Of a stretch of 64,000 nucleotides of DNA, positions 25,835-34,930 are shown one piece after another (the first letter of the stretch is position 1; the number at the start of each line of letters is the position of its first letter). Position numbers and translations under genes: made by a program. A model generated the notes under the pieces. It saw nothing but the letters and a program-made list of their open reading frames with translations, ran no database searches and was not told where the DNA came from. The stretch spans positions 1-64,000 of the forward strand of contig JASBRP010000034.1 of NCBI GenBank assembly GCA_030149365.1, written 5' to 3'. The stretch comes from Solimonas sp. Its GTDB lineage: Bacteria > Pseudomonadota > Gammaproteobacteria > Nevskiales > Nevskiaceae.

Positions 25835-26937
25835 GTAAGAACGACTCCCCCGTTGCCGTCGAAACGGTATTTTCCATCGGCGTAACCCTTGCCGAACAGG
25901 ATCAGCACCTGGTCGTAGTAGTGCGCCGGTTGTCCGTAAAGCTTGTTGTTGCGGGCCTTGTCGAGCGCCGCCTTGGCGCGCGCCAGGCCGGTGTCATCCT
26001 GCGTCATTGCATGGTAGGGCAGCAGGGCGCCGTAGAAACCTACCGGGGCCTGGCCCTCGATGCCGGCGTTGCCGTTGGACCAGCGCTCCGGCACGCGGCC
26101 GATTTCGTCCAGCATGCTGCCGAAGGGACGCACCGCGTCCTGCAAGGCCGCCGCGCTGCCGTTACCCGATGGGCCGAAGGCGTTGAACAGGTAGACGCGG
26201 ATGGCGTCGTAGCTGCCCACGCCGCTGGTCTCCTTGTCCTGCACGACGCTGCCAGCCTGCCACTGGGCCCAGTCCGGTACGCGGCCCAAGGGGGCCAGTT
26301 GCGGCAGCCAGGCGGCGTAGTCGGCCAGCAGGCGGCGCCAGGGCCCCTGCGGGTCTTCCTGCTGGAAGCGCAGCAGCTGCACCGGCACGTAGTAGCTGGG
26401 GTTGAGGCGGATGCGGTCGCCGTCGATGAAGCCCTCGCGGCCCGGCAGCAGCAGCAACGGGCCGTTCTCCACCTGCATCACCGCATGCTGCTTGACCTGT
26501 TCCAGCAGGCTGCGGCCCAGCGCGCGGTATTGCGCGTCGTTCCAGATACGCCCGGCTTCCAGCAGCGTATAGGCCAGCCAGAGATCGGCATCGGTGGCCG
26601 AGTTGGGATCCTTGACGCCCCAGCGATCGGCATCGATCCGGCCCCACAGCCAGGCCGGCAGGTTCTTGTCGAGATTGCCCTTGGCGAGATTCTTCTCGGT
26701 CCACTGCAGGATGCGCTGGAAGCGCTCGCGGTCATTGGCCACCAGCGCGAAGAACAGGGCGTAGGCCTGGCCCTCGGATACCGTGCGCGATTCCGCGGTC
26801 CAGTCGATCACGCGGCCCTGCTCATCGACGAAGCCTTCGGCGAAGGCCTGCCATTCCGGCCAGCCGCGCTGCTGTGGCTGCGCCGCACAACCGGCGGCGG
26901 ACCACAGCAGCAGCACGGCGGCCAGCAGGCGCGTCAT
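25822..26937 (-). CDS. bcsZ: Endo-1,4-beta-glucanase BcsZ (GH8)
   Basis: A 371-residue periplasmic GH8 cellulase, which trims nascent glucan and is usual in bcs operons. The catalytic acid lies in TVSEGQAYALFFAL near residues 59-72 and the second acidic site in SATDADLWLAYTLLEAG near 118-134; YYDQVLILFGKG is the closing helix. The N-terminus MTRLLAAVLLLWSAAGCAAQ has a signal peptide and a Cys in an A-A-G-C context, so it could be a lipoprotein. The start at 26937 overlaps the bcsB stop as ATGA; the frame upstream runs inside bcsB. Confidence 0.92.
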   Translation of the reverse strand: MTRLLAAVLLLWSAAGCAAQPQQRGWPEWQAFAEGFVDEQGRVIDWTAESRTVSEGQAYALFFALVANDRERFQRILQWTEKNLAKGNLDKNLPAWLWGRIDADRWGVKDPNSATDADLWLAYTLLEAGRIWNDAQYRALGRSLLEQVKQHAVMQVENGPLLLLPGREGFIDGDRIRLNPSYYVPVQLLRFQQEDPQGPWRRLLADYAAWLPQLAPLGRVPDWAQWQAGSVVQDKETSGVGSYDAIRVYLFNAFGPSGNGSAAALQDAVRPFGSMLDEIGRVPERWSNGNAGIEGQAPVGFYGALLPYHAMTQDDTGLARAKAALDKARNNKLYGQPAHYYDQVLILFGKGYADGKYRFDGNGGVVLTWKR

Positions 26938-29147
26938 AGCTTGCCCTTCAGCCGCAGTTCCGCGCGGCGGCGCAGCGCCAGGCGCAGCACCACGGCGGAG
27001 AGCAGCACCACCAGCAGCGTCAGCGGCAGCATCAGGTAGGGCCGTAGGCCCAGCCAACGCTTCAGGCCGTACCACCACGGCAGGCTGCCAACCTCGTAGC
27101 CATTGCCCAGGTCGTAGCCGCTGACCTTGTCACCCTGTACCAGGGTCAGGCCGCCGCGCACGAACTGCGCCTGGCCCGGCTTGGTCACGGCCAGTGCGGC
27201 ATCGCGCAGGTTGCCCTGGCTGCCGGCGGCGAGCACCACCACGTTGCGCCCGGACTTCAGCGGCGACTCGAAGCCCATGATGGCCTCGAAGTCCTGGCCG
27301 GCCTGCATCACCACGCGGCTGGCGTACTCGCTGGCCTGCTCCAGGTTGCGGCCGGCGAGGCGCTCGTGCAGCGAGTCGAACAGGTCCACCGGGCGCAGCT
27401 CGGTCTTGCCGTTGTCGAACAGCAGCGGCAATTCACCGGCCCAGTCCTGCGGCACCGGCAACTCGCCGGCGCGGCCGATCACCAGCAGGTCACGATCGGC
27501 GAATTCGGAGACGTTGCCGAAGCCGCCCACTTCCAGGCGCGTGGCGGCGTCCTGCGTCCAGCGGCCGATGTGGCCGGCCAGGATCAGTGCGGCCGATACC
27601 TCGGACTCCTGTGCGCCCTGCGGCAGGATCAGTGCGGTGCCGCCGAGGTCACCGAGGCGGGAGTAGGGATAGGCACCCTGCGCGAACAACTGCAGTGCCG
27701 GCATCTCGGCAAAGTGCGCGTAGCTCTTGAACTCCAGCTTCGAGGCCGGATCGATCGAGCCCTGCAGCGAGTTGGGGTCGAAGTCCTGGCAGACGGCGTC
27801 GGTGTTGCGGCGGAAGTGGAACTGGGCGTCCAGGCGGTTGTTGGTGCGCAGCACGCCGCTCGGCAGGTCCACGGTCAGCTCGCGGCTCTCTCCCAGGCTC
27901 TTGCCTAGTGCCGTGGCGTCGATCGCCACGCCGCCGGCGAACTGCGCGTTGAGCACGGCATTGAGCGCGGAGTTGGCGCCGGTGATGGGCGCGGCGCGGT
28001 ACTTCAGGCGCAGCTTCACGCTGTCGCGGTCCAGAGGATAGAGGTCCGGCGGCAACGCGAACTCGAAGCTGATCGGGCCCGGCATGAGGCCGGTGACCGA
28101 CAGCGGATTCAGGGCGCCGTCGGTGAGCGGGCGCGGGGCCTCCGGATTGATCCAGCGGCCCGAGGACCAGGCCTGGCGGGCCTCGGGCAACTGCAGCGTA
28201 TCGATGCTGGCGTTGCGGCCCTCCATCAGCAGCTGGCTCAGGGCCAGGCCCTGGGCGGCCTGTACCAGGCCCTCGTCCGTGGCGGCGGAGATCACCAGCA
28301 GGCGGGCCTGCGGTACGTCCGGGTTTTCCACCATGGCGATGGAGGGGCGCGTGGACACCGCGGCCGGATCCAGACCCGGGAAGGACTGCGCCCGGGTGGT
28401 GAACACCACGCCGTGGCCCGGCGGCAGCGTGCCGTAGCGTACCGGGAAGTCGGCACCGCGGTAGTCGGCCTTGGCGCCGAACCAGGCGGCGACGATCGCC
28501 GCGGCCTTCATCTGGCCGGCCGTGGGGCTGCGCTCGAACACGAAGGGCAGGGTCAGCAGGCCGGACTCGCCGTCGTCGAACAGCGGGGCGGGCAGGCGCT
28601 CCAGCGACGGCGGCGGTGGCAGCGTGGAGAAACTGAGCTTCAGGCTGCTTTCGTTGCTGATCTCGGCCCACAGCGAGCTGTGCGTGGGGTCCTCGCACTC
28701 GTTGCGGGCGTAGTGGGCGATCAGCTCCAGGCGGATCTGCGTCTTGGGTACCAGCAGCAGGGGATTCAGCGTGATCTGCGCCACCGCGCCGGAGGCCGAT
28801 TCGGCCGTCAGCGGGATGGTGCGCACCAGCTGGTCGTTGACCAGCACGTTGATGTGGCTGGTGTCGAAGCGCAGCGAAGGGGAGTGCGAGTAGCGCAGCG
28901 ACAGCGTGGCGTCGGTGACCACCTGGTCGGCGCGGATGTTCAGCGGTACCGAGGCCTGGCCAAAGACGGTACGCAGGCGCAGCGGGTAGGCCAGCCCCAG
29001 GTCCTCGAAGCTCAGCTCACGCTGCGGGGCGAGGAAGGCGGTGTCCGAGGTCGATACCGGCTTGCCGGGATCCGCGGCGGCCGCAGCGGCCGCCGACAGG
29101 CAGAGTGCGCTCAGGAAAGTCGCCCAGCGATAAGGTCTTGTCCGCAT
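26934..29147 (-). CDS. bcsB: Cellulose synthase periplasmic subunit BcsB
   Basis: A 737-residue protein with a signal peptide (MRTRPYRWATFLSALCLSAA...), two repeats of carbohydrate-binding plus flavodoxin-like domains, and one C-terminal membrane helix (YLMLPLTLLVVLLSAVVL) before a basic tail that pairs with BcsA. LRYSHSPSLRFDTSHINV and RLDAQFHFRR are conserved CBD strands. It guides the glucan out of the BcsA pore. The start at 29147 is chosen because it begins the signal peptide; an open frame continues upstream over the intergenic region into bcsA. Confidence 0.93.
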   Translation of the reverse strand: MRTRPYRWATFLSALCLSAAAAAAADPGKPVSTSDTAFLAPQRELSFEDLGLAYPLRLRTVFGQASVPLNIRADQVVTDATLSLRYSHSPSLRFDTSHINVLVNDQLVRTIPLTAESASGAVAQITLNPLLLVPKTQIRLELIAHYARNECEDPTHSSLWAEISNESSLKLSFSTLPPPPSLERLPAPLFDDGESGLLTLPFVFERSPTAGQMKAAAIVAAWFGAKADYRGADFPVRYGTLPPGHGVVFTTRAQSFPGLDPAAVSTRPSIAMVENPDVPQARLLVISAATDEGLVQAAQGLALSQLLMEGRNASIDTLQLPEARQAWSSGRWINPEAPRPLTDGALNPLSVTGLMPGPISFEFALPPDLYPLDRDSVKLRLKYRAAPITGANSALNAVLNAQFAGGVAIDATALGKSLGESRELTVDLPSGVLRTNNRLDAQFHFRRNTDAVCQDFDPNSLQGSIDPASKLEFKSYAHFAEMPALQLFAQGAYPYSRLGDLGGTALILPQGAQESEVSAALILAGHIGRWTQDAATRLEVGGFGNVSEFADRDLLVIGRAGELPVPQDWAGELPLLFDNGKTELRPVDLFDSLHERLAGRNLEQASEYASRVVMQAGQDFEAIMGFESPLKSGRNVVVLAAGSQGNLRDAALAVTKPGQAQFVRGGLTLVQGDKVSGYDLGNGYEVGSLPWWYGLKRWLGLRPYLMLPLTLLVVLLSAVVLRLALRRRAELRLKGKL

Positions 29148-29244
29148 GTTCTCGGTCCGGCGTTGGGTGTAACAGCTTCTTTTGTACAGTTTTTTCTTGT
29201 TCCAGGTCCATCCGCCGCAGCGGCGGAGCCCGGCCCGCCGGCTT

Positions 29245-31362
29245 TCAGCCGGGGACTTTGCGTCGGGTGATGCGGGCGTGCAGGCGCTCCAGCAGGTCGC
29301 CGGTGAACCAGCGCCAGAATTCATAGGCGCCGATGACGCCATAGCGGCCGACCAGGGCCAGCGCATGCAGCGGGCGGTCGGGGGCCTGGGTCTCGCGCCA
29401 GCGGATCCAGGCGTCGGCACGGCCGAACAGCGCGTAGATCAGGGCGTTTTCCTCGGCGATGCCGAGGGTTTCGAACTGCACCGCGACCACGCCGTGGCCA
29501 CTGCGGCGCACCGTGACCGGAATCCAGACGTCGGAGCGGTCCGGGATCAGCAGGATCTCCACGCGGTCGCCCACGGCGGTGACGAAGCCCTCCGGCAGCA
29601 GCAGCTGCGCGCCGGTATAGGACAGGTCCACCGTCGGCGTCAGGTGCGCCGGGTGCTCGGGCCCCAGCCGGATCGCACCGGGGATGCGGGTACGTACGCG
29701 CACTGCGGTGCGCACCTGCTTCTTCTCGGATGCCACGGCCAGCGCGCCGCCGATGATCACCAGGTTGTAGATCGTCCAGCCGAGGTTCAGCAGCAGGGTA
29801 TCGGGGTGGGCCTCGCCGCCGGCCAGGCGGATGATGCCCACCACCAGCCCCAGCGCATTGAGCAGGAACAGGTAGTAGTAGGGCTTGGCGATGTCCTTGT
29901 CGAAGTAGTCGCGGTCCACGACGCCGCCCTTGGCGGTCACGTTGAACTTGCCCAGCTTGGGGTTGATGAAGGCCAGCATGGTCGGGCCGAGGATGAAGGT
30001 GGCCAGCACCGTCTCGTAGACCTCGGACCAGAAAGAGTGCCGGAAGGCACCCTGCAGGCGGCTGTTGGTCATCGTGGCCAGGATCACGTGCGGCGCGGCA
30101 TAGGCCAGCACCATCAGGCCCTGCGCCTTGATGATCTCCGCGCCCAACAGCAGGTAACCCAGCGGCGAGGTCAGGAAGATGATACGCGGCAACCCGTAGA
30201 AGAAGTGCATCATCGCGTTGGCGTAGCAGAATCGCTGGCCAAGCTTGAGCCCCGGTTTCAGGAAGGGGTTGTCGACACGGAAGATCTGCGCCATGCCACG
30301 CGCCCAGCGGATACGCTGGCCGACGTGCGCGGACAGCGACTCCGTGGCCAGGCCCGCCGCCTGCGGGATGTTGATGTAGGCGCTCTTCCAGCCGCGCGAG
30401 TGCATGCGCAGCGAGGTGTGGGCGTCCTCGGTAACGGTTTCGGTGGCGATGCCGCCGATCTCTTCCAGCGCGGTGCGGCGCAACACGGCGCAGGAGCCGC
30501 AGAAGAAGGACGCGTCCCAGAAGTCGTTGCCATCCTGGATCAGGCCGTAGAACAGCTCACCCTCGTTGGGTACCTTGCGGAAGGTGCGCAGGTTGCGCTC
30601 GAAGGGATCTGGCGAGAAGAAGTGGTGGGGCGTCTGGACCAGCGAGACCTTCGGGTCCGTGACCATGGTGCCCATGGTCAGCTGCAGGAAGGAGCGGGTG
30701 GGAATGTGGTCGCAGTCGAAGATGGCGATGTATTCGCCCTGCGTCACCTTCAGCGCGCGGTTGATGTTGCCGGCCTTGGCGTGCTTGTTGTCGGGGCGGA
30801 TCAGGTGGGTGGCGCCCACCTCCTCGCAGAAGGCCTTGAACTCGTCACGGCGGCCGTCGTCCAGCACGTAGACCTTGATCTTGTCTCGCGGCCAGTCCAG
30901 CGCCAGTGCCGCCAGTACCGTCGGGCGCACGACGCTGAGCGGCTCGTTGTAGCTGGGGATGAAGACGTCCACCGTCGGCCACAGTGCCGGGTCCTCGGGC
31001 AGCGGCGCCGGCTTGCGGCCCAGCGGCCAGGCGGTCTGGACGAAGCCGAACAGCAGGATCGTGAAGGCGTAGAGCTCGGCGAACAGCAGGCCGCTGGACA
31101 GGAACAGGTCCCAGGCGTCGAAGCCGGGGCCGATCGGCAGGGTTTCGGTGATGCGCCAGTAGAGGTAGCGGGTGCTGGCGATCAGCGACAGTGCCATCAT
31201 GGCCAGGGCGCCGCGGTGCCCGCGCATGCGCTTGAGACCGAAGGCAGAGATCACCATCAGCGTGCCAGTGACGGCCTGCCAGCCCAGCGTCAGCGGCGCC
31301 GTCACCAGCGCGTAGAACGGGACGCTGAGCAGCAGCAGCACGAGCAGGATGGTCAGCCGCAT
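29245..31362 (-). CDS. bcsA: Cellulose synthase catalytic subunit BcsA with PilZ domain
   Basis: A 705-residue inner-membrane GT2 enzyme polymerising UDP-glucose and extruding the chain. Catalytic motifs are in order: VYVLDDGRRDEF, the DxD in IFDCDHIP, the TED in TETVTEDAHTS, and QRIRW in GQRIRWARGM. Hydrophobic helices flank the GT domain (four before, four after). The C-terminal PilZ domain keeps the c-di-GMP switch arginines in KKQVRTAVRVRTR and the D-x-S-x-x-G motif DLSYTGAQLLL, so activity should require cyclic di-GMP. The nearest c-di-GMP protein in the window is the degenerate HD-GYP gene far upstream. bcsB follows after 97 bp. Confidence 0.95.
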   Translation of the reverse strand: MRLTILLVLLLLSVPFYALVTAPLTLGWQAVTGTLMVISAFGLKRMRGHRGALAMMALSLIASTRYLYWRITETLPIGPGFDAWDLFLSSGLLFAELYAFTILLFGFVQTAWPLGRKPAPLPEDPALWPTVDVFIPSYNEPLSVVRPTVLAALALDWPRDKIKVYVLDDGRRDEFKAFCEEVGATHLIRPDNKHAKAGNINRALKVTQGEYIAIFDCDHIPTRSFLQLTMGTMVTDPKVSLVQTPHHFFSPDPFERNLRTFRKVPNEGELFYGLIQDGNDFWDASFFCGSCAVLRRTALEEIGGIATETVTEDAHTSLRMHSRGWKSAYINIPQAAGLATESLSAHVGQRIRWARGMAQIFRVDNPFLKPGLKLGQRFCYANAMMHFFYGLPRIIFLTSPLGYLLLGAEIIKAQGLMVLAYAAPHVILATMTNSRLQGAFRHSFWSEVYETVLATFILGPTMLAFINPKLGKFNVTAKGGVVDRDYFDKDIAKPYYYLFLLNALGLVVGIIRLAGGEAHPDTLLLNLGWTIYNLVIIGGALAVASEKKQVRTAVRVRTRIPGAIRLGPEHPAHLTPTVDLSYTGAQLLLPEGFVTAVGDRVEILLIPDRSDVWIPVTVRRSGHGVVAVQFETLGIAEENALIYALFGRADAWIRWRETQAPDRPLHALALVGRYGVIGAYEFWRWFTGDLLERLHARITRRKVPG

Positions 31363-31393
31363 TGATTGTGCCGCTCCCTGGCAGAGGATTGTC

Positions 31394-31894
31394 TTAGCGC
31401 TTCAGGCGCTGGGGGTCGATGACCGCCGGCGAGGCATCCTGGCCGATCTGGGCGAACAGGCTGGACACTGGTTTCTGCATCACCGAGTCCTGCGGCTCGC
31501 TGCCGGAGGCCTTGCGCGGCGCCAGCTGCAGCTGCAGCACCGGGGCCTGCACGCGGGAGCCGATGACCTGGCGGCGCAGCCGCTCGAAGGTGAAGGAAAG
31601 TGGCTGCTCGACCGTGCGCGCGGGTTCCGGCAGCGGCGCGGGCGCCGGTGCGGCGATGGTTCGTGGCATCTCTGTGGGCGCCGTGGCAGGCGTGACAGTT
31701 ACGGCCGGCTTGGCCGCCGGTACCGGGAGTGCGGGAACAGGGATGGAAGCCGGCGCGGCGGACGCCGGCGCGGTGCCGCCCGCCAGCTTGAGCTTGGCCG
31801 GACGGTGGTCGCCGAACTCGCGGTACTTCAATCCGTCGAGCTGCAGGCGGTCCACCAGCTGGCTCACGTCGTCGAAATCCTTCTTGTCCGTCAT
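31394..31894 (-). CDS. BcsR-like Pro/Ala-rich cellulose biosynthesis protein
   Basis: A 166-residue protein in two parts. The first 35 residues (DDVSQLVDRLQLDGLKYREF) follow the BcsR pattern of an acidic pair, an amphipathic helix and L-x-Y-R-(D/E). The middle (about 45-100) is very rich in Ala, Pro and Val and looks unstructured. The C-terminal third (LSFTFERLRRQVIGSR and SSLFAQIG) is probably short helices. In enterobacteria BcsR is about 60 residues; longer Pro-rich relatives named BcsO or BcsP occur in type I cellulose operons. I cannot choose between those names. It lies 5 bp after bcsD and 31 bp before bcsA. Confidence 0.65.
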   Translation of the reverse strand: MTDKKDFDDVSQLVDRLQLDGLKYREFGDHRPAKLKLAGGTAPASAAPASIPVPALPVPAAKPAVTVTPATAPTEMPRTIAAPAPAPLPEPARTVEQPLSFTFERLRRQVIGSRVQAPVLQLQLAPRKASGSEPQDSVMQKPVSSLFAQIGQDASPAVIDPQRLKR

Positions 31895-31899
31895 TGCCG

Positions 31900-32379
31900 C
31901 TACCCTCCGAAATTCGCTGCATGCGCCAGGCGGAACCGGATCAGGTCGGAGCCCGGAGGCGAGGCAACCTCGCGCACGTCGAGCTGGTCGCCCGCACCGA
32001 GCTGGCGCATCCACTCCGCATACATGCCCTCAAGCAAACCCGGTGCCCAGTGGCCGCTGTCGGCGCCGAACAGGCTGGGCAGGGGCGAGCAGCCATGCAC
32101 GAAGTCCACGCCGGCAGCATTCTCTTCCACCCGCACCCAGCCGAAATCGAGCCGGCCCAGGGTCCGCTGCGCAAAAACCTCGAAGTCGGCCAGGGTCTTC
32201 AGGTCGACCGCGGACTGCTCCGAGGCAATGCGGCGGCCTGCCAGGTACACCAGCGCGCGCAACTGGTCGGTCGGCACCTGCTGGGCCAACTCCACCGCGA
32301 GCGTGCGCAACACCGCCAGCGCCGCCTGTGGGCGGGGGGCGTTGCGGAAGTATTCTTCGCTGCGGTTGTCGAGGGCCAC
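31900..32379 (-). CDS. bcsD: Cellulose synthase subunit BcsD
   Basis: A 159-residue protein matching the BcsD (AxCesD) family, which forms a periplasmic octamer with glucan channels and marks type I bcs operons that make ordered cellulose. The helix ADFEVFAQRTLGRLDFGWVRV corresponds to the segment ending in INWGYVKL of the Komagataeibacter protein, and WAPGLLEGMYAEWMRQLG to its WLAPVLEGLYGRW. I start at the GTG at 32379, which gives the usual length near 156 residues; a GTG at 32448 would add 23 residues but lies upstream of the predicted transcription start. First gene of the bcs operon. Confidence 0.78.
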   Translation of the reverse strand: MALDNRSEEYFRNAPRPQAALAVLRTLAVELAQQVPTDQLRALVYLAGRRIASEQSAVDLKTLADFEVFAQRTLGRLDFGWVRVEENAAGVDFVHGCSPLPSLFGADSGHWAPGLLEGMYAEWMRQLGAGDQLDVREVASPPGSDLIRFRLAHAANFGG

Positions 32380-32413
32380 TTCGGTTCTCGGTGGTGTCAG
32401 GGATGACCGGACG

Positions 32414-32455
32414 ATTGTCTCAGGAGCAATATATATGGACAACTGCACTTTGTCC
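32414..32455 (-). promoter_or_regulatory. bcs operon promoter with overlapping inverted repeat
   Basis: On the minus strand TTGTCC (32437-32442) and GACAAT (32414-32419) are 17 nt apart, 4/6 each to the -35 and -10 consensus. The -35 is also one arm of a perfect 6-bp inverted repeat GGACAA/TTGTCC (32437-32442 and 32450-32455) with a 7-nt centre. A dimeric regulator bound there would block the -35. The remaining divergent region to 32529 is AT-rich; no convincing rightward promoter was seen. Confidence 0.45.
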
Positions 32456-32529
32456 GTCTTTTCAGGTAGGTTTACGCTTTATTTACAGCACCCTACGTGC
32501 TTTTTTTCATTCTAGTGCAGAGTCAAGCC

Positions 32530-33354
32530 ATGATCCGTAGACAAGATGTATCGGCGCCCTGTTGCAAACTGCTCGCGGCGGCCTTGCTTGCCTTGTCCGG
32601 CCTGACCGCCTGCGGCTCGCAGATGGACAGCATCGACAACCCGGATACCCGTCCGATCAGTCCGGCGCCCGCAGGCATCTACGAGGGGCGCCTGGAAACG
32701 ACAAAAACGGGTGCGCGGAACGTGACCGCCTTCCTGGATGGAGACAAGAAGCGTTTCCTTCTCTTCACTGACGACGGCGAACTGATTGCGGGCGGCCTGT
32801 ACAGCGCTTCCAAATCCAGCATTTCCTGGACGGCCCAGCTCTATCGCAAGGAAACGGTGGTCGTTCCGGACCCTGAACCCGGCGAGCCCGACACCACCGT
32901 CACCACCGTGGTCACCCGCGTGCAGGGCGAGGGGGTTTTCGATGAAGAGGTCGCGATCGACATGAGCCTGACCCTGGACGGGGGTGGCGTTGGATCGCTA
33001 TCCCTGGACTACAAGGCCCTGCGCTACCAGCGGCGTTCCAACCTCGCCTCCCTGGCCGGCCAATGGGGTGTGGAGAACGAGATCGGCCTGGCACCGATCG
33101 TGTACAACATTAGCCAGGACGGACAGATCAACGGCAGGGATGAGACTACCAACTGCACCTACCAGGGTAGCCTGGCCATCATCGACCTGAAGTACAACCT
33201 TTATCGCCTGGCCCTGTCGGAGCTTTGCGGCAACACCACGCTTTCGACCATCGGACTGGCCACTCTGAATCAGTCGGAGGGCAATGATCCGATGATCGAA
33301 GGCGTGGCCATTGCCGAAAAGTCGGCCGTGGCATTCCTCCTGAGCAAGATATAG
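32530..33354 (+). CDS. Hypothetical lipoprotein
   Basis: A 274-residue protein with a lipoprotein signal: MIRRQDVSAPCCKLLAAALL then LALSGLTACGSQ with Cys in an L-T-A-C lipobox. The mature part contains two beta-rich halves: GIYEGRLETTKTGARNVTAF with FLLFTDDGELIAG, then SLAGQWGVENEIG with GQINGRDETTNCTYQG. The repeated 'G-x-(Y/W)-x-G' openings suggest two lipocalin-like or META-like sandwich domains. I do not recognise the family. It is transcribed divergently from the bcs operon, so shared control is possible. Confidence 0.7.
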   Translation: MIRRQDVSAPCCKLLAAALLALSGLTACGSQMDSIDNPDTRPISPAPAGIYEGRLETTKTGARNVTAFLDGDKKRFLLFTDDGELIAGGLYSASKSSISWTAQLYRKETVVVPDPEPGEPDTTVTTVVTRVQGEGVFDEEVAIDMSLTLDGGGVGSLSLDYKALRYQRRSNLASLAGQWGVENEIGLAPIVYNISQDGQINGRDETTNCTYQGSLAIIDLKYNLYRLALSELCGNTTLSTIGLATLNQSEGNDPMIEGVAIAEKSAVAFLLSKI

Positions 33355-33455
33355 CGCCAGGATTCTGCGGATCGTTTTCGGGCTTTCGGGGTCACAGGGG
33401 CATCCGGAGCGGTTCCGGATGCGTATGGCCTGGTAACAGGCACTGGAGGTTCGTC

Positions 33456-33962
33456 ATGTTTTCCATTACCCGTAAATTCCGTAGCCTCGCTGCGCTGCTA
33501 ACGGTGCTGCTGTTGGCCGGCTGCGCCACGGTCACCCCCTACCAGCCGATGAAGAACGGCCAGGGCTACGGCGACCAGCGCATCGAGAACAACCGCTACC
33601 GCATCAACTTCGCCGGCAACTCCACCACCCCGCGCGAGACCGTGGAGAACTACCTGCTGTTCCGCGCCGCAGAACTGACGCTGCAGCAGGGCTATGACTA
33701 CTTCGTCATGAGCGGCAGCGACACCGAGAAGCAGACCCGATACCAGCAGACCGTCAGCGCCGTGGGCGGCTACGGCTGGTACTCGCGCTACTACGGCCTC
33801 GGCACCGGGGTCAGCACCGCCTACCCGGTGAACGAGTACCAGGCGCAGGCCTACGTCACCATGTTCAAGGGCAAGCGCCCGGCGGAGTCCGCCGAGGCCT
33901 TTGACGCCCGCCAGGTGCGTGACAACCTGGGGCCGCTGATCAAGTATCCCGAGAAGGGCTGA
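33456..33962 (+). CDS. Lipoprotein, CC0125/CC1285 family type
   Basis: A 168-residue protein with a signal peptide and lipobox LLAGC near residue 25 (AALLTVLLLAGCATV). The mature opening TPYQPMKNGQGYGDQRIENNRYRI and the helix ENYLLFRAAELTLQQGYDYFVM are characteristic of a widespread small lipoprotein family whose members read 'Y-x-x-RA-AE-x-T-x-x-x-G-x-x-x-F'. The second half is Tyr/Gly-rich (GGYGWYSRYYGLG). Function is unknown. It has a GGAGG-like site before the ATG and seems to stand alone. Confidence 0.75.
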   Translation: MFSITRKFRSLAALLTVLLLAGCATVTPYQPMKNGQGYGDQRIENNRYRINFAGNSTTPRETVENYLLFRAAELTLQQGYDYFVMSGSDTEKQTRYQQTVSAVGGYGWYSRYYGLGTGVSTAYPVNEYQAQAYVTMFKGKRPAESAEAFDARQVRDNLGPLIKYPEKG

Positions 33963-33993
33963 GTTTCAGGCTGAGTCAGGGAGCCGGCCCGCT

Positions 33994-33999
33994 TATAGT
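33994..33999 (+). promoter_or_regulatory. -10 hexamer directly before a start codon
   Basis: TATAGT (5 of 6 to TATAAT) ends 6 nt before the ATG at 34006, so the mRNA would begin at or next to the start codon. I found no good -35 and no Shine-Dalgarno sequence. Confidence 0.4.
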
Positions 34000-34005
34000 G
34001 CCGGC

Positions 34006-34923
34006 ATGACTCACTGGCTCGAAACGCTGCTCACTGGCCCCAGCGAGGCCCCGGCCTGCCCGGATGTTGCCTCGTGGTGGCCGCGTCACCTGGCCCGCTC
34101 GCGCGAGACGCCGGACACCATGACCCAGGCCATCCTCGGCGGCTATCACGCCGACCGCGTCGGCTGGGCTTTCGCTTCCGCCTACCAGGCTGCCTTGCGT
34201 GCGCTGGTGCCGGACCTGCCTGTCCATACAGTTGCCGCCCTCTGCGTGACCGAAAAGGACGGCAACAGCCCGCGTGCCATTCGCAGCGAATTGCGCGAAG
34301 GCCTGCTCAACGGCGCCAAGCGCTGGACCACGCTGGGACCGGAAGGCCAGTTGTTCCTGGTGGTGGCGCGCGATACCTCGGTGCCATCGGACGTGCCGGT
34401 GTTGCGCGTGCTGTGCATCTCCGTGGATCAGGCGGGAGTGCAGGTGGAAGCGATGCCGCCAACGCCCTTCGTGCCCGAGGTGCCGCATGCAAGCCTGCGC
34501 TTCGAGAGCGTCGCCGTCGCGGATTCCGCCGTGCTCCCTGGCGATGGCTACCTGTGTTACGTGAAACCCTTTCGCACTGTTGAGGATTTGCATGTGCAGG
34601 CGGCGGTGCTGGCATATCTGGTGCGCGAAGCACGCCGCCTCCAGTGGCCGCGAGACTGGAGTGAAAGGGCGACGGCGCAACTGCTGGCGCTGGCCGCGCT
34701 CGCGAGATTGCCGCCGCTGGCGAACACCACTCATGTCGCCCTGGCGGGAGCGCTCGCGGGAGTGGCCGCGCTCGTCGCTGAAGCAGACGGCTACTGGCAG
34801 TCAAGTGAAGGTGATGAAGCGGCCCTGCGCTGGAAGCGTGATCGCGCACTCTTTACTGTGGCGGCGTCGCAGCGTGTGCAACGCACTGAGCGGGCTTGGC
34901 AGCGATTGAAAGAGAAGAAGTAG
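34006..34923 (+). CDS. Acyl-CoA dehydrogenase-like protein, shortened
   Basis: A 305-residue protein with an acyl-CoA dehydrogenase layout: helical start, a middle beta-domain (VAALCVTEKDGNSPRAI, GAKRWTTLGPEGQLFLVVAR, ASLRFESVAVADSAVLPGDGY) and a helical end. Typical family members have about 380 residues. This one lacks most of the C-terminal helices and has no clear catalytic Glu, so it may have lost dehydrogenase activity. Its gene ends 8 bp before the left copy of the tRNA-Pro repeat, so it is the last native gene before the island. Confidence 0.72.
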   Translation: MTHWLETLLTGPSEAPACPDVASWWPRHLARSRETPDTMTQAILGGYHADRVGWAFASAYQAALRALVPDLPVHTVAALCVTEKDGNSPRAIRSELREGLLNGAKRWTTLGPEGQLFLVVARDTSVPSDVPVLRVLCISVDQAGVQVEAMPPTPFVPEVPHASLRFESVAVADSAVLPGDGYLCYVKPFRTVEDLHVQAAVLAYLVREARRLQWPRDWSERATAQLLALAALARLPPLANTTHVALAGALAGVAALVAEADGYWQSSEGDEAALRWKRDRALFTVAASQRVQRTERAWQRLKEKK

Positions 34924-34930
34924 TAGAAAC

